DNA of 64,000 nt from Microbacterium oxydans (GTDB lineage: Bacteria > Actinomycetota > Actinomycetes > Actinomycetales > Microbacteriaceae). Below are positions 18,670 through 27,712 of the stretch, one piece after another. The notes beneath the pieces are model-generated. The model was given only the letters and a program-made list of their open reading frames with translations. It did not search any database and had not been told where the DNA came from. The translations under genes were made by a program, and so were the position numbers. Each line of letters opens with the position of its first letter. Position 1 is the first letter of the stretch. The stretch covers positions 558,001 through 622,000 of the forward strand of contig NZ_BJOG01000004.1 of NCBI RefSeq assembly GCF_006540085.1, written 5' to 3'.

Positions 18670-19518
18670 ATGGATGTTCTCGGTCCGCGCATCGTCATCG
18701 CCGCCTTCGACGGCTGGAACGATGCGGGTGAAGCAGCGAGCGGCGCCATCGAGGCACTGCGTAGATCCTCGGAGTACGACCTCGTGCATTCCGTCGACCC
18801 CGAGCTGTACTTCGACTACCAGTACACGCGCCCATCGACACGCATGGACGCCGAGGGACGACGCCAGCTGACCTGGCCGGAAGCAGGACTGTGGCGGCCG
18901 CGCGATCCCGGGCCCGGTCCCGAGATCTGGCTGCTCACCGGCGCCGAGCCCGCGCGCACGTGGCAGGCGTTCGCCTCCGAGTTCATCGACGTCGCGTTGC
19001 GTGACGACATCACCGGGCTGGTGACCCTCGGTGCGATGCTCTCCGACGTGCCGCACACCCGACCGATATCGATCTTCGCCTCCAGCCAGAACGAGCAGGT
19101 GCGCGAGGCGCACGCCCTGGAACGATCGATGTACGAGGGCCCGGTGGGAATCCTCACGGTGTTCGAGCACTTCGCCGAGAATGCGGGAATCCCCACAGCG
19201 AGCCTGTGGGCGAGTGTGCCGCACTACGTCGCTTCGGCGACTCCCTCGCCGAAGGTGACCCTCGCGCTGCTGGACCGGCTCGAGGAACTCACCGGCGTGG
19301 ATGTCGACCGTCAGGCGCTGCGGACGGAGGCTGCCGCGTGGGAGGCGTCCATCGACGCCGCCGCTTCCGAGGATGAGGACATGGCGGAGTACATCCGCCA
19401 GCTCGAGCGCACGCGCGACACGTGGGACTCCCCCGAAGCGTCCGGAGACGCGATCGCGCAGGCCTTCGAGCGCTACCTCCGTCGACGGGACGACGGTCCG
19501 GGAGACCGCAAGCGCTGA
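18670..19518 (+). CDS. PAC2 family protein
   Basis: A 282-residue PAC2-family protein, homologous to eukaryotic proteasome assembly chaperone 2 and to archaeal and actinobacterial relatives. Visible features: AAFDGWNDAGEAASGAI (about 11-27), FDYQYTRPS, LTGAEPARTWQAFASEF, and VPHYVASATPSP. In actinobacteria its function is not established, and proteasome genes are absent from this window. The ATG at 18670 is preceded by GAAGGGAGC. It is convergent with uppP, 7 bases apart. Confidence 0.92.
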   Translation: MDVLGPRIVIAAFDGWNDAGEAASGAIEALRRSSEYDLVHSVDPELYFDYQYTRPSTRMDAEGRRQLTWPEAGLWRPRDPGPGPEIWLLTGAEPARTWQAFASEFIDVALRDDITGLVTLGAMLSDVPHTRPISIFASSQNEQVREAHALERSMYEGPVGILTVFEHFAENAGIPTASLWASVPHYVASATPSPKVTLALLDRLEELTGVDVDRQALRTEAAAWEASIDAAASEDEDMAEYIRQLERTRDTWDSPEASGDAIAQAFERYLRRRDDGPGDRKR

Positions 19519-19525
19519 TTCGCGC

Positions 19526-20350
19526 TCAGGCTGCGATCACGCCGGTGCCGAGCAGCACGAGCAGCACGGTTCCGAGCAGGATGCGGTAGATCACGAACGG
19601 CAGGAAGCTGCGCTTCGAGATCCAGTTCATGAAGAACGCGATCACGCCGAGCGCGACGACGAACGCGATGCCGGTCGCGGCGAGGGTGTCGCCGAAGGAG
19701 AAGAACGAGGGCTCGTCCCAGCTCTTGAACACCTGGTAGAAGCCGCTGCCGAACACCGCAGGGATCGCCAGCAGGAACGCATAACGCGCAGCCGCGGCGC
19801 GCTCGTAGCCCAGGAACAGGCCCATGGTGATGGTTCCGCCCGAACGGGAGACGCCGGGAATCAGGGCCAGCGCCTGCGCGAAACCGAATGCGATGCCGTG
19901 CGGGTAGGTCAGGTCGTCGAGCTTGCGGCGCTTCGCCCCCACGTAATCGGCCACACCGAGCAGGATTCCGAAGACGATCAGCATGACCGCGACGATCCAC
20001 ATCGAGCGCAACACGGTCTCGATCTGATCCTGGAAGAGCAGCCCGAGCACCACGATCGGGATGCTGCCGATGATGATCAACCAGCCCATCCTCGCGTCCG
20101 GATCGTTGCGAGGCGCCTTCCCCACGAGGGAGCGGAACCACTGGGTCACGATGCGTACGATGTCTCGCCAGAAGAACACGACGACTGCGGCCTCGGTGCC
20201 GATCTGGGTGATCGCGGTGAACGCCGCGCCCGGGTCCTCACCGGAGGGGAGGAAAGTCCCGAGGATGCGCAGGTGTGCGCTGGAGGAGATCGGGAGGAAC
20301 TCGGTGAGTCCCTGGACGACGCCGAGGATCAGTGCTTCGAGCAGGTGCAT
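19526..20350 (-). CDS. uppP: Undecaprenyl-diphosphate phosphatase
   Basis: A 274-residue BacA/UppP membrane phosphatase with about eight hydrophobic helices. The catalytic signatures are [16 protein letters not shown] (about 13-28) and [15 protein letters not shown] in the middle. It dephosphorylates undecaprenyl pyrophosphate to recycle the lipid carrier for peptidoglycan and wall polymers, and overexpression of the family gives bacitracin resistance. It stands between a convergent PAC2 gene and a co-directional M20 peptidase (41 bases upstream). Confidence 0.96.
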   Translation of the reverse strand: MHLLEALILGVVQGLTEFLPISSSAHLRILGTFLPSGEDPGAAFTAITQIGTEAAVVVFFWRDIVRIVTQWFRSLVGKAPRNDPDARMGWLIIIGSIPIVVLGLLFQDQIETVLRSMWIVAVMLIVFGILLGVADYVGAKRRKLDDLTYPHGIAFGFAQALALIPGVSRSGGTITMGLFLGYERAAAARYAFLLAIPAVFGSGFYQVFKSWDEPSFFSFGDTLAATGIAFVVALGVIAFFMNWISKRSFLPFVIYRILLGTVLLVLLGTGVIAA

Positions 20351-20391
20351 GGAGGGCTTTCAGGTCGGAGGAGGCACGGAGCGCGCGGCGC

Positions 20392-21687
20392 TCAGTACGT
20401 GCGCAGCAGATCGGTCAGCACCCGCTGGCCGAAGACAAGCGATTCTACGGGTACTCGCTCGTCGACTCCGTGGAACATGCCTGTGAAGTCGAGGTCGGCC
20501 GGGAGCCTGAGAGGCGCGAAGCCGTAGCCCGTGATCCCGAGGTACGCCAACGCCTTGTTGTCGGTACCGGCACCGAGCAGATACGGGATCACCGGAACCC
20601 CGGGGTCATGACGACCGATGCTGGCGACCATCGCCTCGACGAGATCCCCTTCGAAGGGCGTCTCCATCCCGATGTCACGGACGACCGTCTCGATGACGAT
20701 CTCGTCTCCGACGATCTGCTGGAGCTCGGCCAGGACCTCGTCCTCGGTGCCGGGGATCACTCGCACGTCGATGAGCGCCTCCGCCCGCTCCGGGATGACG
20801 TTGTGCTTGTACCCCGCGGTCAGCGCCGTCGGGTTCGTGGTAGTGCGGAACGAGGAGCGGAGGAAGGCCTCGGCCGGCCCTGCGGCTGCGGCGAGAGCGT
20901 CAGGGTCGTCCGCGCTGCGACCTGACAGCGTGCTCAGCCCCTCGAGCAGCGCTCTGGTGGTCGGAGTCAGGCGGATCGGCCACCGGGTGCGTCCGATCGC
21001 CGCGACGGCCTCAGCGAGCTTCGTGACCGCGTTGTCGTCGTGCAGGCGGCTGCCGTGTCCCGCTCGTCCCTTCGCCACCAAACGGATCCAGATCAGGGCC
21101 TTCTCCCCCACCTGCAGCAGATAGGCGCGGCGGTCGTCGACCGTGATCGAGTAGCCGCCGACCTCGCTGATCGCGGCCGAGGCACCCTCGAACCATTCCG
21201 GGCGGTTCTGCACGACGAGCGCCGACCCCTCGACCCCGCCGTTCTCCTCGTCGGCGAAGAACGCGAGAACGAGGTCGCGCTCCGGCTGCTCACCCGCACG
21301 CAGGATCTCGGCGACCGAGGTGAGGATCATCGCGTTCATGTTCTTCATGTCCACGGCCCCACGGCCCCAGAGCATCCCGTCCTGCACCAATCCGGCGAAC
21401 GGGTCGACGCTCCAATCCTCGGCCATGGCCGGGACCACGTCGAGGTGCCCGTGCACGACGAGTGCGGGCTTCTCCCTGTCGCGTCCCGCCACTCGTGCCA
21501 TGACGTTCGTGCGGCGCGGGATCGGCTCGTAGTACTCGACCTCGAGTCCGAGCCCCTCCAGGTAGGCCCCGACATACTCCGCGGCTTCCCGCTCGCCCTT
21601 CGCGTTGCCGCCGCCGAAGTTGGAGGTGTCGAAGCGGATCAGGTCGCTCGCGATGCGCACGACCTCCGGGAGGGACGGTTCAGTCAT
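20392..21687 (-). CDS. M20 family metallopeptidase (dipeptidase/deacylase type)
   Basis: A 431-residue M20 zinc peptidase. Metal ligands are visible in VVHGHLDVVP (His), WGRGAVDMKN (bridging Asp), and DEENGGVEGS (catalytic Glu and ligand). The dimerisation domain lies around residues 190-315 (KGRAGHGSRLHDDNAV). It could be a dipeptidase or an N-acyl amino acid hydrolase; the substrate cannot be assigned. The C-terminal His lies in GMFHGVDERVP. Confidence 0.92.
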   Translation of the reverse strand: MTEPSLPEVVRIASDLIRFDTSNFGGGNAKGEREAAEYVGAYLEGLGLEVEYYEPIPRRTNVMARVAGRDREKPALVVHGHLDVVPAMAEDWSVDPFAGLVQDGMLWGRGAVDMKNMNAMILTSVAEILRAGEQPERDLVLAFFADEENGGVEGSALVVQNRPEWFEGASAAISEVGGYSITVDDRRAYLLQVGEKALIWIRLVAKGRAGHGSRLHDDNAVTKLAEAVAAIGRTRWPIRLTPTTRALLEGLSTLSGRSADDPDALAAAAGPAEAFLRSSFRTTTNPTALTAGYKHNVIPERAEALIDVRVIPGTEDEVLAELQQIVGDEIVIETVVRDIGMETPFEGDLVEAMVASIGRHDPGVPVIPYLLGAGTDNKALAYLGITGYGFAPLRLPADLDFTGMFHGVDERVPVESLVFGQRVLTDLLRTY

Positions 21688-21798
21688 GGGTCCAGGCTAT
21701 CGAAACGTCGCGCCACGCCCGGGCGTGCGCCTCGGTTCGAGAGGCCGCGGAGGACATGGTAATGTCATTCTTCGGTCGGCAACGATCATCCAAAACCT

Positions 21799-21881
21799 GC
21801 GCGGGTGGCGGAATGGTAGACGCGCTACGTTGAGGTCGTAGTGCCCGTAAGGGCGTGGGGGTTCAAGTCCCCCTCCGCGCA
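21799..21881 (+). tRNA. tRNA-Leu (anticodon GAG)
   Basis: The cloverleaf is complete: acceptor GCGCGGG pairs with TCCGCGC (one G-T), anticodon stem CTACG/CGTAG around TTGAGGT (anticodon GAG), a long variable arm GCCCGTAAGGGC as expected for a type II tRNA, and T-loop GGTTCAAGTCC. The 3' CCA is not encoded. Upstream, TTCGAG and TAATGT (21736-21765) may be a weak promoter. It is followed at once by a strong terminator. Confidence 0.96.
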
Positions 21882-21887
21882 CAGGAA

Positions 21888-21925
21888 GAAGAAGGCCCCG
21901 GATCCCAGGATCCGGGGCCTTCTTC
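21888..21925. terminator. Intrinsic terminator after tRNA-Leu
   Basis: An 18-base perfect stem: GAAGAAGGCCCCGGATCC (21888-21905) against GGATCCGGGGCCTTCTTC (21908-21925), with effectively a six-base loop. It begins 7 bases after the mature tRNA end. Confidence 0.88.
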
Positions 21926-21949
21926 GCGTTCCGCGATGCGGTTCGTCTT

Positions 21950-21988
21950 CCGCGATCCGGCGGGGACGCAGCGCCCGCCGGATCGCGG
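21950..21988. terminator. Hairpin terminator downstream of the ferritin-VIT gene
   Basis: CCGCGATCCGGCGGG (21950-21964) pairs perfectly with CCCGCCGGATCGCGG (21974-21988) around a nine-base loop. It lies 5 bases from the stop of the leftward gene at 21994. No strong U-tract. Confidence 0.75.
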
Positions 21989-21993
21989 ATCGT

Positions 21994-23091
21994 TCAGGCC
22001 GCGCCGACGCCGAACAGCACACCGAGCGCGTAGGTGATCGCGGCAGCCCCGAACCCGATGGCGAGCTGGCGGAGTGCTCGACGAAGGGGCGGGCCCCCGG
22101 ACAGCACTCCCACCATCGCGCCTGTGCTCAGGAGGGCGATGCCGACGAGCACGAGGGCGACGATGATCGCCGTGGTGCCCTGAAGCCCGAAGATCCACGG
22201 CAGCACGGGGATGATCGCCCCGGAGGCGAACAGGAGGAAGCTGGAGATGGCCGCCGTCCAGTCGCTGCCGACGATCTCGTGATCATCGCCGCGCTGGATG
22301 TCCACGGGACCGGTCGCAGCCTGACGCACGCCGGCCTGCGCCGCCTTCACGATGCGGCGTGCCCGCGCGAGGGATTCCTCCTGCTCCATGCCGCGGGCAC
22401 GGTAGACGAGAGCCAGCTCGTTCTCGTCGATGTCGAGATCTCCCGCTGATGCGTGTGCGTCCTCGTTGGCCTCCGTCGCCGCGAGCAGTTCGCGCTGGGA
22501 ACGTACCGAGACGAACTCGCCTGCTCCCATCGACAGTGCGCCGGCCAGGAGACCGGCGATCCCGCTGAAAAGCACGAAGCCGGAGCTCACGCCCGTCGCG
22601 CCGATCCCGAGCACCAGCGCGAGGTTGCTCACCAGGCCGTCGTTGGCGCCGAACACGGCCGCGCGGAACGAACCGGACAACCGCCTGCGACCACGCGCAG
22701 CGAGTCCGCGCACGACCTCGTAGTGCACCTTCTCGTCTGCCCTCATGGCCGGAGTGGCGTACTGCTCCGAATCGTAGGGCGACCGTGCCTCAGCGCTCTG
22801 TGCGAGGGCGAGCACGAAGATCGATCCGAAACGACCGGCCATCCATCCGAGTAGGCGCGAGCGGACCCCGGCGCGGGGCAGACGCCGCGGTTCCTCACCG
22901 AGGAGATCGAGCCAATGCTGCTCATGGCGACGTTCCGCATCGGCGAGGCTCAGCAGGATGTCGCGCTCTTCGCCTTCTCGGCGTGCAGCGAGCTTCTGAT
23001 AGACGGCGCCCTCGGCGCGCTCCTCGACCAGGTAGCGCGCCCAGCGCCGACGATCGGCGGGGGTCGGGGTGGCGGCAGCGGGGGCTGTCAT
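21994..23091 (-). CDS. Ferritin-like/VIT1 fusion membrane protein (MbfA type)
   Basis: A 365-residue protein with two parts. The N-terminus (about 1-135) is helical and carries ferritin-like Glu/His motifs (EERAEGAVYQKLA and DAERRHEQHW) that could bind a diiron site. The C-terminus is a VIT1/CCC1 domain with membrane helices and FGANDGLVSNLALVLGI, AGEFVSVRSQRELL and a loop of Glu/Met residues. This layout matches membrane-bound ferritin/VIT proteins such as MbfA, which export iron or manganese. It stands alone on the minus strand. Confidence 0.9.
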   Translation of the reverse strand: MTAPAAATPTPADRRRWARYLVEERAEGAVYQKLAARREGEERDILLSLADAERRHEQHWLDLLGEEPRRLPRAGVRSRLLGWMAGRFGSIFVLALAQSAEARSPYDSEQYATPAMRADEKVHYEVVRGLAARGRRRLSGSFRAAVFGANDGLVSNLALVLGIGATGVSSGFVLFSGIAGLLAGALSMGAGEFVSVRSQRELLAATEANEDAHASAGDLDIDENELALVYRARGMEQEESLARARRIVKAAQAGVRQAATGPVDIQRGDDHEIVGSDWTAAISSFLLFASGAIIPVLPWIFGLQGTTAIIVALVLVGIALLSTGAMVGVLSGGPPLRRALRQLAIGFGAAAITYALGVLFGVGAA

Positions 23092-23236
23092 GGATCCTCC
23101 AGAGATGGCGGCGCCCTATGCGTGGGCAACCGTTCAACGCTATCCGCGGATGCTCAGCACGACCTCACCCAGGCGCGGATTGACAGCATTTCGGGGATCC
23201 GAAGCGCCGTCCCTGCACGGCGGGGCGCAGATCATG

Positions 23237-24979
23237 TCAGGACCGCACACGCTTCCGAAGAACCTCGATGCGGGATTGCAGCTGCGTCACGGTGGCCTGC
23301 GCGACTGCCGGTCCTCCGCAGATGCGGCGGAGCTCGGCATGCACAGCGCCGTGCGGCTCACCCTTCTGGCGCGCGTAGAGGCCGACGAGGCTGTTCAGCA
23401 GCTGCCTCTGCTCCTTGAGGGTGCGGTGCAGGGGCGGGGGAAGCGTCGTCGACTCGTCGGGCGGTGTGGAGGCCTCACGTGCCTCCCGCAGGCGTGACTG
23501 GCGGGACTGACGCTGCATGAGGAGCTCATGCACGTGCTCCGGCTCGAGGAGACCGGGGAAGCCGATGAACTCCTCCTCCTCCGGGGTCCCCGGTTCGGCC
23601 AGCTGACCGAACTCCTGTCCTTCGAAGACCACGCGGTCGAAGTGGGCGACGGACGAGAGCGCCTGGTAGCTGAACTCCTGCGTCAGCGCGTCCGAGGTCT
23701 CCTCCTCACGGTTCGCACTCTCGAGCAGCGAATCCTCCAGGCCGTCGTCTTCCTTCGACTGCCGGTCGAGCGCATGGTCGCGCTGTTTGTCCATCTCGTT
23801 CGCAAGCCCCATGAGCACGGGGACCTGCGGAAGGAACACGCTCGCGGCCTCGCCACGACGCCGGGCTCGCACGAACCGGCCGATGGCCTGAGCGAAGAAC
23901 AGCGGAGTCGAGGACGACGTCGCATAGACCCCCACGGCGAGACGCGGCACGTCGACGCCCTCCGACACCATGCGCACGGCCACCATCCAGCGGGAGTCGT
24001 TGGCGCTGAACTTCTCGATCCGCTCCGACGCCGTCGCATCATCCGAGAGCACGACCGTGGCCTGCTGGCCCGTGATGCTGTGCAGGATCTTCGCATACGC
24101 GCGCGCGACCGTCTGGTCCGTCGCCAGTACGAGACCGCCGGCATCGGGGACGTGGTGGCGGATCTCCGTGAGCCGTCTGTCCGCGGCCGACAGGACGGCC
24201 GGCATCCACTCGCCCTCGGGATCGAGCGCCGTGCGCCACGCCTGCGACGTCACGTCCTTGGTGTTGTCCTGGCCCAAGTGCGTCTCGAGCTCGTCGCCGG
24301 TGGTGGTGCGCCAGCGCATCTTGCCGGCGTACATGTGGAAGAGCACGGGCCGGACGACGCCGTCGGCCAGTGCCCGGCCGTAGCCGTAGTTGTAGTCGGT
24401 GCGCGAGATGCGGGCGCCGGACTCATCGGGGTGGTACTCCACGAACGGGATGGGCGCCGTGTCGCTGCGGAACGGCGTGCCGGACAGCAGCAGGCGCCTC
24501 TTCGCCGGCCCGTACGCGTCTCGGATGGCGTCGCCCCAGCTCAGCGCATCGCCGCCGTGGTGAACCTCGTCGAGGATCACCAGGGTCTTGGCGTCCTCCG
24601 TGAGATGCCGGTGCACCGAGGACTTCGCGGCGACCTGCGCGTACGTCACGACAGCGCCGTGATAGTGCCGAGCCGGTGCCCAGTCGCTGTTGCGGAAGCG
24701 CGGGTCGAGGCGGATGTGCACGCGTGCCGCGGCGTCCGCCCACTGGGTCTTGAGATGCTCGGTCGGTGCGACCACGATGATGCGGTTGACCTCGCCCATG
24801 CGCATGAGCTCGACGGCGAGGGTGAGTGCGAACGTGGTCTTGCCTGCGCCGGGTGTGGCGGCGACGAGGAAGTCGCGCTGATCCGCCGCGAAGTACTGTT
24901 CGAGGGCCTCCTGCTGCCAGGCACGCAGCTTGTTCGCGGTTCCCCATGGGGCACGCTGAGGAAAGGACGGAGAGAGCAT
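23237..24979 (-). CDS. Solo superfamily 2 DEAD/DEAH-box helicase
   Basis: About 580 residues with an SF2 core resembling XPB and type III restriction helicases: Walker A ATPGAGKTTFAL, motif II LDEVHHG, motif III LSGTPFRSD, and motif VI QAIGRFVRARR. The C-terminal 150 residues are charged and coiled-coil-like (EHVHELLMQRQSRQSRLREA) and end in SRIEVLRKRVRS. No nuclease or methylase gene is adjacent. ATG 24979 is used; GTG 24988 and a longer open frame to 25051 are alternatives without a clear ribosome site. The role (repair, RNA or defence) is unknown. Confidence 0.85.
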   Translation of the reverse strand: MLSPSFPQRAPWGTANKLRAWQQEALEQYFAADQRDFLVAATPGAGKTTFALTLAVELMRMGEVNRIIVVAPTEHLKTQWADAAARVHIRLDPRFRNSDWAPARHYHGAVVTYAQVAAKSSVHRHLTEDAKTLVILDEVHHGGDALSWGDAIRDAYGPAKRRLLLSGTPFRSDTAPIPFVEYHPDESGARISRTDYNYGYGRALADGVVRPVLFHMYAGKMRWRTTTGDELETHLGQDNTKDVTSQAWRTALDPEGEWMPAVLSAADRRLTEIRHHVPDAGGLVLATDQTVARAYAKILHSITGQQATVVLSDDATASERIEKFSANDSRWMVAVRMVSEGVDVPRLAVGVYATSSSTPLFFAQAIGRFVRARRRGEAASVFLPQVPVLMGLANEMDKQRDHALDRQSKEDDGLEDSLLESANREEETSDALTQEFSYQALSSVAHFDRVVFEGQEFGQLAEPGTPEEEEFIGFPGLLEPEHVHELLMQRQSRQSRLREAREASTPPDESTTLPPPLHRTLKEQRQLLNSLVGLYARQKGEPHGAVHAELRRICGGPAVAQATVTQLQSRIEVLRKRVRS

Positions 24980-25126
24980 CGAGTCCACGATAATCGCTGC
25001 CGGGGACACCGGATCACTCCCCGCGATTCCCGCGCGTGCCCTGCCCCGCACCGAGCCCTGCGGGTAGGCTCGGTCACTGCGTCGCGATCATCGCCGCGTC
25101 GCTGATCGTTCGTGAAGGAGAGCTGG

Positions 25127-25954
25127 ATGACCGACCAGGATTCGACTCGGACCCCTTACATCCCGAACGAGACCGCGCACCCGTGGCGCCGATTCGTCGC
25201 GGTCGGCGACTCGTTCACCGAGGGCATCGGCGACCCCGATCCGGCGCATCCGGGGAGCCACCGCGGGTGGGCAGACCGCGTCGCCGAGGTGCTCGCCGCG
25301 CAGGTCGACGACTTCGCCTATGCGAACCTCGCCGTCCGCGGCAAGCTGATCGCCCAGATCGTCGCCGACCAGATCGAGCCGGCCGTCGCGCTGCGCCCCG
25401 ATCTGGTCTCCATCTGTGCGGGCGGCAACGATGTGATCCGGCCCGGCACCGACCCGGATGCGATCGCGAGCCAGCTCGACGACGCCGTCGCCCGGCTGTC
25501 CTCCACCGGCGCCGCCGTGCTGTTGTTCACGGGCATCGACACCGCCTTCACGCCGGTCTTCCGCGCCTTCCGCGGAAAGGTCGCGATCTACAACGAGAAC
25601 GTCCGCACCATCGCCGAGCGATACGACTGCATCGTGGCCGACCAGTGGGCGCTCAAGGTCGTGCAGGACATGCGCTTCTTCGACGATGACCGACTGCACT
25701 ACAACGCGCTCGGCCACCACGAGGTGGCCCGCATGGCGTTGCGTGCCCTGAACGTGCCGAACGATCTCGAGGCCATGCAGCCCGAGCCGTTCCCGCTGCG
25801 CACCTGGCGAGAGGCACGCTCGGAAGACCTGGGCTGGGCCAGGGAGCACCTGGTTCCGTGGGTGCTCAGAAGGCTCCGTCACCAGTCATCTGGCGACAAC
25901 CTCGCTGCGAAGCGTCCGGAGCCCTCCCCCGTCGTCCTTCCCGGGAGGGACTGA
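25127..25954 (+). CDS. SGNH/GDSL hydrolase
   Basis: About 275 residues with the SGNH blocks: GDSFTEGIGDP (catalytic Ser), the Gly in NLAVRGK, GGNDVIRPG (Asn), and DDRLHYNALGHHEVA (Asp-His). These are cytoplasmic or secreted esterases of broad range; no signal peptide is seen here. ATG 25127 has AAGGAGAGCTGG immediately upstream, so the in-frame GTG at 25112 is not used. The last 40 residues are a poorly conserved tail. Confidence 0.92.
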   Translation: MTDQDSTRTPYIPNETAHPWRRFVAVGDSFTEGIGDPDPAHPGSHRGWADRVAEVLAAQVDDFAYANLAVRGKLIAQIVADQIEPAVALRPDLVSICAGGNDVIRPGTDPDAIASQLDDAVARLSSTGAAVLLFTGIDTAFTPVFRAFRGKVAIYNENVRTIAERYDCIVADQWALKVVQDMRFFDDDRLHYNALGHHEVARMALRALNVPNDLEAMQPEPFPLRTWREARSEDLGWAREHLVPWVLRRLRHQSSGDNLAAKRPEPSPVVLPGRD

Positions 25955-25957
25955 GCG

Positions 25958-26767
25958 TCAGGCCTTCATCGCCCAGAGTGCGACCGCTGCCGCTGATGCC
26001 ACGTTGAGGGAGTCCACCCCACCGGACATCGGGATCGTGACGACGGTGTCGGCTCCGTCCATGGCCTCGCGGGAGAGTCCGTCGCCTTCCGACCCCATGA
26101 CCAGCGCGACCCGCGCCGGACGTGCGGCCGCATACGCGTCGAGCGTCACCGCGTCGTCGCGCAGCGCCAGCGCGGCGATGTCGAAGCCGTCGGCGTGGAG
26201 ATCCGCGATCGCGGACTCCCAGTCCGTGATGCGCGTCCACGGCACCTGGAAGACGGTGCCCATGCTGACTCGGACGCTGCGCCGGTACAGCGGATCGGCC
26301 CCGCCCGGAGACACCAGCACCGCGTCGGCGCCGAGACCTGCTGCAGCACGGAAGGCTGCTCCGACGTTGGTGTGATCCCCGATGTTCTCCAGGATCAGCA
26401 CGAGGGAGGCGCCGTCGATCACCTCGCGGACGGAGGGCAGTTCTGGTCGGTGCATGGAGGCGATGGTGCCGCGGTGCACCGCGAAACCCGTCACCGCCTC
26501 CGCCACCTCGTCCGGAACGACGTACACCGGCACGTCGAGGTCACCGACGATGGCACGGATGTCGTCCACCCTGCGCTCCTGCACCAGGAGGGAGCGGGGA
26601 CGGTGACCGGAGGCGACCGCGCGCGCGATCACCTTCGTCGATTCCGCGATGTAGAGACCACCGGACGGCTCCGACAGTGCTCGTAGGGCGGTATCGGTGA
26701 GGCCGCGGTAGTCGTCGAGACGTCGGTCGGCGGCGTCGGTCACAGGCAGGAGATCCACGATGTCCAC
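25958..26767 (-). CDS. TrmH/SpoU family RNA methyltransferase
   Basis: About 269 residues. An N-terminal substrate-binding domain (KVIARAVASGHRPRSLLV) precedes the SPOUT knot with the three motifs: ILENIGDHTNVGAAFRAA (motif 1), ALVMGSEGDGLS (motif 2) and IPMSGGVDSLNVASAAAVAL (motif 3). It methylates a 2'-O position of rRNA or tRNA; the target is not evident. GTG 26767 gives a normal N-terminus, while the continuous open frame up to 27652 is antisense to the sirtuin gene. The stop is 3 bases from the SGNH stop. Confidence 0.92.
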   Translation of the reverse strand: MDIVDLLPVTDAADRRLDDYRGLTDTALRALSEPSGGLYIAESTKVIARAVASGHRPRSLLVQERRVDDIRAIVGDLDVPVYVVPDEVAEAVTGFAVHRGTIASMHRPELPSVREVIDGASLVLILENIGDHTNVGAAFRAAAGLGADAVLVSPGGADPLYRRSVRVSMGTVFQVPWTRITDWESAIADLHADGFDIAALALRDDAVTLDAYAAARPARVALVMGSEGDGLSREAMDGADTVVTIPMSGGVDSLNVASAAAVALWAMKA

Positions 26768-26872
26768 TCTGCCACCGTCAGGACACGGCGCAGCACCGGT
26801 CGCTGGGGCGTCGGCGGCTCCCGTGGAGGCCCTGGTCGGCCTCGGCACCGTAGACTCGCTCGAGGAGGTCTT

Positions 26873-27712
26873 GTGAGCGTGTCCATTCCCGCCGAGCTGT
26901 CGGCCACCATCGCCCACGCCGCCGAGCTGCTGCGCGAGAAGCGCATCGCACTCCTCACCGGCGCCGGCATCTCCACCGATTCCGGCATCCCCGCCTACCG
27001 TGGCGAAGGCGCGAGGACGCGCAGCGATCCGATGACGATCCAGACCTATCTGGGTGACGAGGCGGCGCGTCGGCGCTATTGGGTCGGCGGGCACCTGGGC
27101 TGGCGCGCTTTCGCGAGAGCCGAGCCGAACGCGGGACACATCGCCCTGGCGCAACTCGAAGCATCGGGGAACGTGTCCGGCGTGATCACCCAGAACGTCG
27201 ACGGACTGCATCTGCGGGCCGGGAGCTCGCACGTCATCGAGGTCCACGGGACCATGCGTCGCGTGCTGTGTCTGCAGTGCGGTCAGGTCTTCGATCGCCG
27301 CGACGTCGCCGTGCAGATCGAGGAGCTCAACCCCTGGATCACCGTGCCGGAGAACGTCGCTCTCGCCCCCGACGGCGACGTGCTCCCGGAGAGCACGGAA
27401 GGCTTCGTCATCCCCGTGTGCACCGTCTGCGCGGGCATGCTCAAGCCTGACGTGGTGTTCTTCGGCGAGTACGTGCCACAGGATCGCTTCCGCGCAGCGG
27501 AGTCGCTGCTGCGTTCGAGCTCCGCCCTGATCGTCGCGGGCTCCTCCCTCGTGGTCAACTCCGGTGTCCGCCTCGTCGAGCGTGCGCGGCGACGCAACAT
27601 CCCCCTGATCATCGTCAACCGTGAGCCGACGCGCGCGGATGCCTGGGCGCATGTGACCATCGCCGCGGGCACCAGCGACGTGCTCCCCGCCCTCCAGGAA
27701 CTCCTCTCGTGA
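26873..27712 (+). CDS. Sir2-family NAD-dependent deacylase
   Basis: A 279-residue sirtuin. Rossmann motif GAGISTDSGIPAYRG (about 30-44), TQNVDGLH, the catalytic His in EVHGTMRR, the zinc-binding pairs CLQC and CTVC, KPDVVFFGEYV and VAGSSLVVNS are all present. It would remove acetyl or other acyl groups from lysines using NAD+. GTG 26873 has GAGGAGG just upstream. The next gene starts inside its stop (GTGA), forming a two-gene operon with a histidine phosphatase. Confidence 0.95.
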   Translation: MSVSIPAELSATIAHAAELLREKRIALLTGAGISTDSGIPAYRGEGARTRSDPMTIQTYLGDEAARRRYWVGGHLGWRAFARAEPNAGHIALAQLEASGNVSGVITQNVDGLHLRAGSSHVIEVHGTMRRVLCLQCGQVFDRRDVAVQIEELNPWITVPENVALAPDGDVLPESTEGFVIPVCTVCAGMLKPDVVFFGEYVPQDRFRAAESLLRSSSALIVAGSSLVVNSGVRLVERARRRNIPLIIVNREPTRADAWAHVTIAAGTSDVLPALQELLS

